From contig CALBWZ010000367.1 in NCBI GenBank assembly GCA_937893415.1, positions 1-17,362 of the forward strand: a stretch of 17,362 bases of DNA, written 5' to 3'. Both the position numbers and the translations under genes were made by a program. The notes below the pieces were generated by a model. The model was not told where the DNA came from. It searched no databases and was given only the letters and a program-made list of their open reading frames with translations. The DNA comes from an uncultured Comamonadaceae bacterium. Its GTDB lineage: Bacteria; Pseudomonadota; Gammaproteobacteria; Burkholderiales; Burkholderiaceae_C. This document shows positions 8,091 through 14,464 of this stretch, one piece after another (the stretch's first letter is position 1; each line of letters opens with the position of its first letter).

Positions 8091-9537
8091 GCGCCGCTTG
8101 TTCCGTGGTGACGTCTGACGTTGCGTTCGCGTCGCCTTGTACGTGTGCATCTGTAACAAGCTGCTGCAGCGTCGATTGCAGCAGCTGAGCCACCAGCTGC
8201 CCAGACTTGAGGCCGTCTTCATGAAAGCCGTAGCCTGTCCAAGCGCCGCAATAATAGGTGTTGTGCTCACCTTGCATGCTGTTCAGTTGCTGCTGGGCGG
8301 CGACTGCCTTGGCGTCAAACACAGGGTGGGCATAGTGGTAACTCCCCAGAATGTGCTGCGCAGCGATGGGTCGTATAGGGTTTAGCGAGACCACCACAGT
8401 TTGCTCAAACGGCAAGGGTTGGAGTTGGTTGATGAGGTAGTGCAAGCACACGTGCTGGTGCTCGTTGGCGGCCACTGGCGAGCGTTCGTAATTCCATGCC
8501 GACCACGCACCACGCGCTGTGGGCAGTTGCGACACATCGGTGTGCAGGACGGCCAAGTTGGGTTGAAAGGCAATGCTGCCAAGCACCTCTTGCTCTTGCG
8601 TGTTGACCGAGCTGAGCAGCTGCAAGCTGTGGTTGCTGTGGCAGGCCATTACCACGTAGTCAAAGTGTTCGGTGGTGCTGACTTGGGTGGTGGCATCGGT
8701 GAAAGTAATGTCAACACCTGCGCCATCGCCATTGCGGTGCACTTGGGTGACAGGCGTGTTGAGCCTGCAGTCAGGCAGTTGTTGAATGATGGCCTCAACG
8801 TATTGGCGGGCACCACCTGCGACGGTATACCAAGCAGGACGGTTGGTGACTTGAATCAGGCCGTGGTTGTGACAAAACTGAACCAAGGTGGCGACTGGAA
8901 AAGCCAGCATCTGTTGTGTGGGACAACTCCAAATGCTGCCTAGCATGGGCAGCAAGTACCAGTCAATAAAGGGCTTTGAAAAGCGGTGGACAGCCAAAAA
9001 GTCACCTAGGCTTTGCGAGGTGTCTAAGGGCTGTCCAACCATGCGGTTGGCCAGCTTGTTGAAGCGCATGGTGTCCAATAACATACGCCAAAAGGCAGGT
9101 CGCAGTGCATTGAGTGGTTGGCAAAACAGGCTGCTTAGGCTGGTGCCGCTCCACTCGAGCGCCGTCCTGCCCAGCCAACCCTGGCCTGGCACTGTGACCG
9201 AAAAAGACATATCCGACTTGGCCAAGGGAATGTGCAGCGCTGCAAACAGCTTTAGAAGCTCTGGGTAGGTTCGCTCATTCAAGACCAAGAATCCAGTATC
9301 CACACCGATGGTTTGGGTATCGCCTTGGGCGTTTGGCAAGCTGACGTCTACAGTGTGTGTGTGGCCGCCAAAGTAGTCACCCGATTCAAACAGCGTGGTG
9401 TGTGCTGCAGTGCGCAGGTGGTAGGCCGCAGACAAGCCGCCAATGCCAGAGCCGACCACCGCCACCCTTGGCCGATCGTGCACATTCTCAGCGCTGAATT
9501 GGCTGGACATAACGTTCATAGGGTGGAATACTTTCAT
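8083..9537 (-). CDS. FAD/NAD(P)-binding amine-oxidase-like protein (COG2907), first gene of the operon
   Basis: A 484-residue flavoprotein of the amine oxidase/phytoene-desaturase-like superfamily, subgroup COG2907. The dinucleotide-binding motif VVGSGIGGLSAAYHL begins near residue 27 (GSGIGG 29-34). It is followed by E51, which should bind the FAD ribose, and by GGHTHTVDV (57-65), diagnostic of COG2907. GVDTGFLVLNERTYPEL follows. The C-terminal FAD-contacting segment YYCGAWTGYGFHEDGLKSG lies near 431-450. By analogy with UfaD/UfaO-type steps it may desaturate or oxidise a methylated acyl chain; which step cannot be told from sequence. It leads the operon and faces the regulator gene. ATGs at 9537, 9519 and 9510 are all possible starts, and none has a good ribosome-binding site. 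TATATT immediately upstream of 9537 could be a -10 box, which would favour the inner starts. Confidence 0.9.
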   Translation of the reverse strand: MKVFHPMNVMSSQFSAENVHDRPRVAVVGSGIGGLSAAYHLRTAAHTTLFESGDYFGGHTHTVDVSLPNAQGDTQTIGVDTGFLVLNERTYPELLKLFAALHIPLAKSDMSFSVTVPGQGWLGRTALEWSGTSLSSLFCQPLNALRPAFWRMLLDTMRFNKLANRMVGQPLDTSQSLGDFLAVHRFSKPFIDWYLLPMLGSIWSCPTQQMLAFPVATLVQFCHNHGLIQVTNRPAWYTVAGGARQYVEAIIQQLPDCRLNTPVTQVHRNGDGAGVDITFTDATTQVSTTEHFDYVVMACHSNHSLQLLSSVNTQEQEVLGSIAFQPNLAVLHTDVSQLPTARGAWSAWNYERSPVAANEHQHVCLHYLINQLQPLPFEQTVVVSLNPIRPIAAQHILGSYHYAHPVFDAKAVAAQQQLNSMQGEHNTYYCGAWTGYGFHEDGLKSGQLVAQLLQSTLQQLVTDAHVQGDANATSDVTTEQAAHA

Positions 9538-9559
9538 TTAATATAGTGATGTTACCCAT

Positions 9560-9570
9560 ACAGAGACTGT
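9560..9570. repeat. Dyad ACAG-AGA-CTGT
   Basis: Perfect inverted repeat with 4-base arms and a 3-base centre. It lies over the expected -35 position of the operon promoter (minus strand). A 4-base-arm dyad of fixed spacing is expected about once per 256 positions by chance, so alone it is weak evidence. Its value comes from the neighbouring dyads. Confidence 0.4.
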
Positions 9571-9571
9571 T

Positions 9572-9582
9572 TGTCGTGGACA
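9572..9582. repeat. Dyad TGTC-GTG-GACA, copy 1
   Basis: Perfect inverted repeat whose arms are identical to those of the dyad at 9660-9670. Its centre is 12 bases from that of the 9560-9570 dyad. It is a candidate operator half of the divergent regulator; assignment is by position and arm identity only. Confidence 0.45.
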
Positions 9583-9595
9583 GGCTGGGTCGCCC

Positions 9596-9606
9596 TACAC
9601 ATTGTA
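9596..9606. repeat. Dyad TACA-CAT-TGTA
   Basis: Perfect inverted repeat with TACA/TGTA arms and a 3-base centre, 24 bases (centre to centre) from the dyad at 9572-9582. TACA/TGTA arms resemble the kind of half-sites I associate with LitR-type regulators, though I cannot quote a firm consensus for this group. Confidence 0.4.
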
Positions 9607-9658
9607 TGAGTCGATACCGACCCATGCCTATGGCAATCACAAGCATTCAACCTGCGCG

Positions 9659-9671
9659 TTGTCTCAGACAA
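9659..9671. repeat. 13-base palindrome TTGTCT-C-AGACAA, with TGTC-N3-GACA copy 2 as its core
   Basis: Perfect palindrome with 6-base arms around a single C, ending one base before the regulator ATG at 9673. It occupies the place where a ribosome-binding site would be, and none is visible. Its core TGTC-TCA-GACA repeats the arms of the dyad at 9572-9582, 88 bases away. It could be an autoregulatory operator or a small hairpin that masks the start codon. Confidence 0.5.
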
Positions 9672-9672
9672 A

Positions 9673-10605
9673 ATGACCGATCAAGTACACACCATTGCCG
9701 AAGTTGCCCTAGACACGGGCATACAAAAAGACACTTTGCGGGTGTGGGAGCGCCGTTATGGTTTTCCGGTGCCTGTTCGCGGTGCTGGCGAGGAGCGCGA
9801 ATACGATGACGTGCAACTGACCAGGCTGCGTTTGATCAAGCGCTTGTTAGACAGTGGCATGCGGGCTGGTCAAGTGGTGGCCGAGCCGCTGGAGGTACTC
9901 AATGGCTTGGTGCTTGCCGCCTGCCACCCCAGCGCGGCGCATGCAGACGCCGCTGATGCAGTGAAGCCTTTGTTGTCGTTGTTGTTACAGCATGAGCGAA
10001 AAAACTTACACGACTGCTTGATGGTGCATGTTGAAACAACGGGCCTAGGCCGGGCCATTGAGGACATTGTTTCCCCAATGGTCGCCCGCGTGGGCGAGTT
10101 GTGGATGCGCGGCGAGTTGGCTTTGTACGAAGAGCACTTGTTTACTTCTGTGGTGCAAGGTGTGTTGTTGCAAGGTATGGCACAACTGCCTCTGCAAGGC
10201 GCAGGAGAATCACCCAAAGTGGTACTCACCACGCTCAACCACGAGCCACACGTGCTTGGATTGCTCATGGCCGAATGCATGTTTGCGCAAATGGGTTGTG
10301 ACCGTATTTCACTGGGTCCTCAAACACCTGCAGTCGAGTTGGCGCAGGCAGCCCGCGTGATGCAAGCAGATATTGTGGCGCTGAGTTTCAGCAGCCACAC
10401 CTCACCCAAAGCCGCGTTGCTCGGTGTAACGCATCTGCGCGACTTGTTGCCCAGCCATGTAGCTATATGGGCCGGGGGTAGCGCCTCAACGCTGAGCAAG
10501 GTCAAGCGTGCCAACGTTGCCCGGGTGTTTGGTGTTGCGCAAGAGCTGTTGGATGCCGTGACCCAGTGGCGCCAAGAGGCTTTGCGGAGCAAAGATCAGC
10601 CCTAG
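9673..10605 (+). CDS. litR: MerR-type regulator with cobalamin-binding domain (LitR/CarH family)
   Basis: A 310-residue transcription regulator. The MerR winged helix-turn-helix is residues 6-62 (HTIAEVALDTGIQKDTLRVW, ERRYGFPVP, then REYDDVQLTRLRLIKRLL). The helical four-helix-bundle domain (about 95-170) carries W144 and E154-H155, the W-x9-EH signature of CarH. The Rossmann B12 domain carries E191-P-H193-V-L-G196, the E-x-H-x2-G motif whose His is the lower cobalt ligand; SLGPQTP, VALSFSSH and WAGGSAS follow. Such proteins bind adenosylcobalamin as tetramers, repress in the dark and fall apart in light. In Thermus CarH the residue after the Trp is a His that caps cobalt after illumination; here it is M145. 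The gene faces the lipid operon and probably controls it and itself. No clear ribosome-binding site precedes the ATG. Confidence 0.92.
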   Translation: MTDQVHTIAEVALDTGIQKDTLRVWERRYGFPVPVRGAGEEREYDDVQLTRLRLIKRLLDSGMRAGQVVAEPLEVLNGLVLAACHPSAAHADAADAVKPLLSLLLQHERKNLHDCLMVHVETTGLGRAIEDIVSPMVARVGELWMRGELALYEEHLFTSVVQGVLLQGMAQLPLQGAGESPKVVLTTLNHEPHVLGLLMAECMFAQMGCDRISLGPQTPAVELAQAARVMQADIVALSFSSHTSPKAALLGVTHLRDLLPSHVAIWAGGSASTLSKVKRANVARVFGVAQELLDAVTQWRQEALRSKDQP

Positions 10606-10724
10606 CGTTTAAAGAACAAGGGGATTCAAGGGTATTTGGCCCTGCAGCCCCAGCTGGCGTTCGCTTACCTAAAATATTGTTTATTAACGTAATCAAGTCA
10701 TAAGCACGTATTTCAGGAGCCCAT
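10606..10724 (+). promoter_or_regulatory. Intergenic region with probable promoter and strong ribosome-binding site for the diiron gene
   Basis: The AT-rich part at 10672-10705 fits a promoter. TTGTTT (10677-10682) and CATAAG (16 bases on) form a weak -35/-10 pair, and TAAAAT stands just upstream at 10671-10676. AGGAG at 10715-10719 lies 5 bases before the ATG at 10725 and is the clearest ribosome-binding site in the window. A 4-3-4 dyad ATTA-ACG-TAAT occurs at 10683-10693. I see no convincing terminator for the regulator gene, so read-through from it is possible. Confidence 0.4.
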
Positions 10725-11561
10725 ATGCTGTACCCCGAACTTTTTAAGCAATTAGAGGCCGTTCGTTGGGATATGGAAAAAGACATTCCTTGGGATAAGT
10801 TCGATGCCAGTGCATTAACTGATGAGCAAGCGCAGACCATCAAAATGAACGCCATCACCGAGTGGGCGGCGCTGCCCGCGACCGAGATGTTCTTACGCGA
10901 CAACCGAAACGACTCAGATTTTTCGGCCTTCATATCAATTTGGTTTTTTGAAGAGCAAAAGCATTCGTTGGTGCTGATGGAGTATTTACGCCGATTCCGC
11001 CCCGATATGTCGCCTACTGAGCAGGAGCTGCACGCGGTTCGTTTTGACTTTGACCCAGCCCCCGCCTTGGAAACACTGATGTTGCATTTTTGCGGCGAAA
11101 TAAGACTAAACCACTGGTACCGCCGTGCATCAGATTGGCACGACGAGCCCGTCATCAAACATATTTACACCACGCTTAGCAAAGATGAGGCCCGCCACGG
11201 TGGTGCCTACCTGCGTTACATGAAGCGTGCCATCAACAACTTTGGCGACGACGCGCGGCTGTCATTTGCCAAGGTCGGCGTGCTCATGGCCAGTGCCAGG
11301 CGCACGGCGAAAGCGTTGCACCCAACCAACTTGCACGTCAGCAAGGCGCTGTTTCCGAATGACACCATACAAAGTCGTTTGCCCAACCCCGAATGGCTGG
11401 AGCACTGGCTGGACAAGCAAATTAATTTTGATGCGGTGTGGGAGACCAAGGTGGTTGAACGCATTTTGCACAACATGAGCTTGTTGATGGAGCGCAGTTT
11501 CAAGTCAGTACAAGAGCTCAATCGCTTTCGCAAAGAATTGATCGTAACAACTGCCACGTGA
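10725..11561 (+). CDS. Ferritin-like diiron protein of the acyl-ACP desaturase type
   Basis: A 278-residue helical protein with the ligand pattern of a class II diiron carboxylate enzyme. A helix-1 Glu (E46 or E54 in AITEWAALPATEMF) comes first, then E77-x2-H80 in FFEEQKHSL, E125 in HFCGEIRLN, and E155-x2-H158 in KDEARHGG. The spacing resembles plant stearoyl-ACP desaturase (E105, E143/H146, E196, E229/H232) but is somewhat tighter, so the protein is shorter than the plant enzyme. Members use O2 to desaturate or oxygenate acyl chains, though many bacterial homologues are uncharacterised. The start is fixed by AGGAG at the ideal distance. It lies downstream of the regulator on the same strand and may be a further target. 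A role in introducing a double bond or oxygen during acyl modification is plausible but unproven. Confidence 0.8.
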   Translation: MLYPELFKQLEAVRWDMEKDIPWDKFDASALTDEQAQTIKMNAITEWAALPATEMFLRDNRNDSDFSAFISIWFFEEQKHSLVLMEYLRRFRPDMSPTEQELHAVRFDFDPAPALETLMLHFCGEIRLNHWYRRASDWHDEPVIKHIYTTLSKDEARHGGAYLRYMKRAINNFGDDARLSFAKVGVLMASARRTAKALHPTNLHVSKALFPNDTIQSRLPNPEWLEHWLDKQINFDAVWETKVVERILHNMSLLMERSFKSVQELNRFRKELIVTTAT

Positions 11562-11696
11562 GTCGACATGTCATCTTGGGTGTGTCAGGTCACCACATTG
11601 AGCCAACTTAATCGCCGCAATTAAGTGGGCGGCTAAGCGTTTAAATGCGGGTGCGTCTCGCTGGTTTCGGTTATCCCAGCCGTGCTTTGTCGCTTT
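11562..11696. other. Gap between the convergent diiron gene and glnE, with an inverted repeat
   Basis: In this 135-base gap ACTTAAT (11606-11612) pairs with ATTAAGT (11620-11626) around a 7-base loop. A competing pair is GCCGC (11614-11618) / GCGGC (11629-11633). Only one of the two can form at a time. Neither is followed by a clear T-run on either strand, so this is at best a weak bidirectional terminator. I see no gene here. Confidence 0.3.
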
Positions 11697-14453
11697 TCAG
11701 TGCACCTGCATCACGTAACGCCATAAATCTAAGACCGCATCGCGGTGTTGGGCAATTTCAGCGTGGGTCACTTGTGTGGGGGCCTCGTCCAGGCGCGCCC
11801 GGTGTTGCATCTGGCGCATGGCTCTGTAGGCATTGGCCGCGGCGTCGCTGATAGCCGGTGGAATCAGGCCGCATTCTTTGGCAATGCGTAACAACTTGAT
11901 GTTGCCTAAGTTGGGCAGCAATTGGGCATGGGCGTGTGCCTTGGCCAACAACAGGTATTGCATCACAAACTCCACATCGACCATACCGCCAGAGCTGTGC
12001 TTCAGGTCAAATATGTCTGGGGGAACACGGTGTGCTTCGCGTACTTTTTCGCGCATGGTGGTGATTTCTACCAGCAAGTCATTGGCCTGCCTGCGAGACA
12101 CCATGACATCGTGGCGCACGGACTCAAACTTGGCGGCTAGAGCTGGGCTGCCCACGGCGCAGCGGGCCCTGGTGATAGCTTGGTGCTCCCATGTCCATGC
12201 GGTGTTGCTGCCACGGCGTTCTTGGTAGTCGGCAAACGCTTCAAACCGTGTCACCAACAAACCAGAGTTGCCGTTGGGGCGCAAGGCGGTATCAATCTCA
12301 AATAAATCGCCTTCAGCAGTTTTGACTGTCAGCCAGTTGATGAGCTTGCGGACCAAGGCCGCATAGGCCTCCGGTGCGGCCTCGTCGTCATCGTCAAATA
12401 CAAACACAATGTCCAAATCGCTGCCATAGCCCAGTTCTTTGCCGCCCAGCTTGCCGTAGGCAATGATGGCCAACGCGGGCTCGTCGCGATGCGCGTTTTT
12501 TAACCGTTGCCAGCACCACCGGGTGGTGACGCGAAGCACTGTATCTGCCAAGGCGCTGAGGTCGTCTGCGACAAACTCCACGCTCAGCATGCCCTCAACG
12601 TCACGTGCCAGTGTTCTAAACAACTCGCTGTGGTGGGCGCGGCGCAGCAAATTGAGCAGCTCTTCATCACCGTCTTCGCAGGTCGTTTGCAAGGCGTAGC
12701 GCCTAGCTTCTAGCTCGGCTTCGAATTGCACGGGGTCAAAGCGCTCGTTGAGCAGCGTGGGGTTGGCCAGCTCGTCCATCACGCCTGGGTGTTTTATCAA
12801 GTAACGCGCAGGCCATTTGGCGGCACCTAAGAGCCGCAGCAAACGCTCGTGCACTGACGGACGTTCTTGCAGCAAAGCCAAATAACTGTCGCGGCGCAGC
12901 ATGGGCTCCATCCAGTCGGCCAAGCGCAAAGCACCAATTTCAGTGGTACGTCCTGCATCAAGCCACGCGCCCGTTCGTTGAACCAGCCGTGCCAAGCGGG
13001 TTCGAACGTCTTCGCGCAAGGCCAGCACTCGGGGATGCGTTTGCCACTGTTCAATGCGCACTTTAAAAGCGCCACTCAACTCCTCAATGGCTGACTCTAA
13101 ATCGTCTGCATCGTGTTGTGTTTTGTTGCAGTTGGTGCATTCCTCTTGACCACCCAATAAAATGTCGAACTCTTGCGCCACGGTTTCTCTGTGCGTGTCT
13201 AGTGCACACAAAAAACCACAAACATCCGTAAAGCCTAAGCTGGTAGCCATCCAAGCCAAGTCGGCGTCTTGTGTGGGGAGTTGGTGGGTTTGCTGGTCGT
13301 CAAGGTACTGCGTGCGGTGCTCCACTTGGCGCAAAAAGACATAGGCGTCTGCCAAGGCTTGTGCCTTGTCTGCTTCCATCAAGCCGGCGTTGGTCAGGCG
13401 CGTCAAAGCTTTTAAAGTGGGGCGCTTGCGCAGCTCTGGAAATTGGCCGCCACGCACCACTTGCAGCAACTGGACCGTAAATTCAATTTCTCGGATGCCG
13501 CCTCGCGACAGTTTGACGTCGTTGGCGCGTTCGGGATGGCCGCTGGCTCGTTTGGCTGCATGCTCACGTATTTGGCGGTGGAGTTTGCGCAAGCCATCAA
13601 AGACGTTGTAGTCCAGGTAACGCCTAAATACAAACGGCAGTATCACATCACGCAAGGCTTGGGCCGAGCCATTTGTGACCAAAGTAGTGGGTGCCACCAC
13701 GCGGCTTTTGAGCCAGGCGAAGCGCTCCCACTCTCGGCCTTGGATTAAAAAATACTCTTCTAAGGCGTCAATCGACACGGCGGCAGGGCCAACACTGCCA
13801 TTGGGCCTGAGGGCCAAGTCCACACGGAATACAAAGCCATGCTCAGTGACATCGCCAATGAGTTGGTAGATGCGCTTGACCACCTTGCCAAAAAATTCGT
13901 GGTTGCTGATGCGCTGCAAACCCCTGTCGTTGCCAGAGGTTTCACCGTCACAGTCGTAGACGTAAATGAGGTCAATGTCGCTGGATACGTTCAGCTCGCG
14001 AGCACCTAGCTTACCCATCCCAATCACCCACATGTTGGCAGGTAGGCCGTGCCTGTCGTCACCGCTTTGGCCTGTGGGCGAGCCGTAATGCTGGGACAGT
14101 TCACCCACAGCCAATGTCATGGCATGGTCTAGGGCGAGTTCAGCCAAATCCGTCATGCTTGCAGTGATAACGCCAAGTGGCGCAGCTTGCTCGCAGTCCA
14201 GGACGACCAACCGTTCCACCACCAATTGGCGCAACACCCGCAGCGCTTGCCCGGCATTCAGGCCAGTGGCGAGCAAGCTGTCTAGGCAGCTTTGCATGGC
14301 AGATGTATCAGGCGCACCAGCTTGTAACAGTCCCAACTCTTTGTCGTAGCGCCTGCGAATACGCTGAACAAAACGCGAATATTGCGCCAAGTTTGCCGTG
14401 GCGGCGCCAGGTTTTGACAAGTCTGTGTGTGTGTCTCCTTCAGTGGCGGTCAT
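11697..14453 (-). CDS. glnE: Bifunctional glutamine synthetase adenylyltransferase/adenylyl-removing enzyme
   Basis: Adds AMP to, or removes AMP from, a tyrosine of glutamine synthetase, under control of PII and glutamine. It is cytosolic. With the ATG at 14453 it has 918 residues (E. coli 946). The N-terminal nucleotidyltransferase (removase) domain has GMGKLGARELNVSSDIDL, with D159 and D161 as metal ligands. The C-terminal (transferase) copy has YGKLGGKELGYGSDLDIVF, with D679 and D681. Both are followed by the family's D-x-A/D-L-R-P-N-G block (VDLALRPNGSVG, IDTALRPNGNSG). An ATG at 14489 is also in frame but would overlap the divergent yhdP start. The 14453 start has a weak GGGATGA upstream. 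A CTNC motif (C439, C442) with H447 sits between the two catalytic halves and is unusual to my knowledge. Confidence 0.96.
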   Translation of the reverse strand: MTATEGDTHTDLSKPGAATANLAQYSRFVQRIRRRYDKELGLLQAGAPDTSAMQSCLDSLLATGLNAGQALRVLRQLVVERLVVLDCEQAAPLGVITASMTDLAELALDHAMTLAVGELSQHYGSPTGQSGDDRHGLPANMWVIGMGKLGARELNVSSDIDLIYVYDCDGETSGNDRGLQRISNHEFFGKVVKRIYQLIGDVTEHGFVFRVDLALRPNGSVGPAAVSIDALEEYFLIQGREWERFAWLKSRVVAPTTLVTNGSAQALRDVILPFVFRRYLDYNVFDGLRKLHRQIREHAAKRASGHPERANDVKLSRGGIREIEFTVQLLQVVRGGQFPELRKRPTLKALTRLTNAGLMEADKAQALADAYVFLRQVEHRTQYLDDQQTHQLPTQDADLAWMATSLGFTDVCGFLCALDTHRETVAQEFDILLGGQEECTNCNKTQHDADDLESAIEELSGAFKVRIEQWQTHPRVLALREDVRTRLARLVQRTGAWLDAGRTTEIGALRLADWMEPMLRRDSYLALLQERPSVHERLLRLLGAAKWPARYLIKHPGVMDELANPTLLNERFDPVQFEAELEARRYALQTTCEDGDEELLNLLRRAHHSELFRTLARDVEGMLSVEFVADDLSALADTVLRVTTRWCWQRLKNAHRDEPALAIIAYGKLGGKELGYGSDLDIVFVFDDDDEAAPEAYAALVRKLINWLTVKTAEGDLFEIDTALRPNGNSGLLVTRFEAFADYQERRGSNTAWTWEHQAITRARCAVGSPALAAKFESVRHDVMVSRRQANDLLVEITTMREKVREAHRVPPDIFDLKHSSGGMVDVEFVMQYLLLAKAHAHAQLLPNLGNIKLLRIAKECGLIPPAISDAAANAYRAMRQMQHRARLDEAPTQVTHAEIAQHRDAVLDLWRYVMQVH

Positions 14454-14464
14454 AATTTCATCCC

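Larger units (their letters stand above)
9538..9672. promoter_or_regulatory. Divergent promoter/operator region between the lipid operon and the LitR-type regulator
   Basis: This 135-base gap lies between two divergent starts. On the minus strand TATATT (9539-9544) is the best -10 candidate for the operon. The matching -35 position, 17 bases further up, falls on the dyad ACAG-AGA-CTGT (9560-9570). Further dyads with the same 4-3-4 layout lie at 9572-9582, 9596-9606 and 9660-9670. The first three have centres 12 and 24 bases apart. Binding at 9560-9582 would cover the -35 region of the operon, which is how a dark-state CarH/LitR repressor is expected to work. No good sigma-70 promoter stands out in the plus direction for the regulator. 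The sites are seen directly; their role is inferred. Confidence 0.5.

Noticed and set aside
8091..8270. Upstream in-frame extension of DUF1365 to the ATG at 8270
   Set aside because: The extra 60 residues are a shadow of the conserved flavoprotein C-terminus; DUF1365 homology begins later.
8401..8943. Plus-strand open frame of 180 codons
   Set aside because: It is antisense to the COG2907 flavoprotein gene, with no recognisable motif or ribosome-binding site.
11606..11633. Rho-independent terminator between the diiron gene and glnE
   Set aside because: Inverted repeats exist, but the stem is AT-rich or has a 10-base loop and no T-run follows. It is kept only as a low-confidence repeat, not called a terminator.
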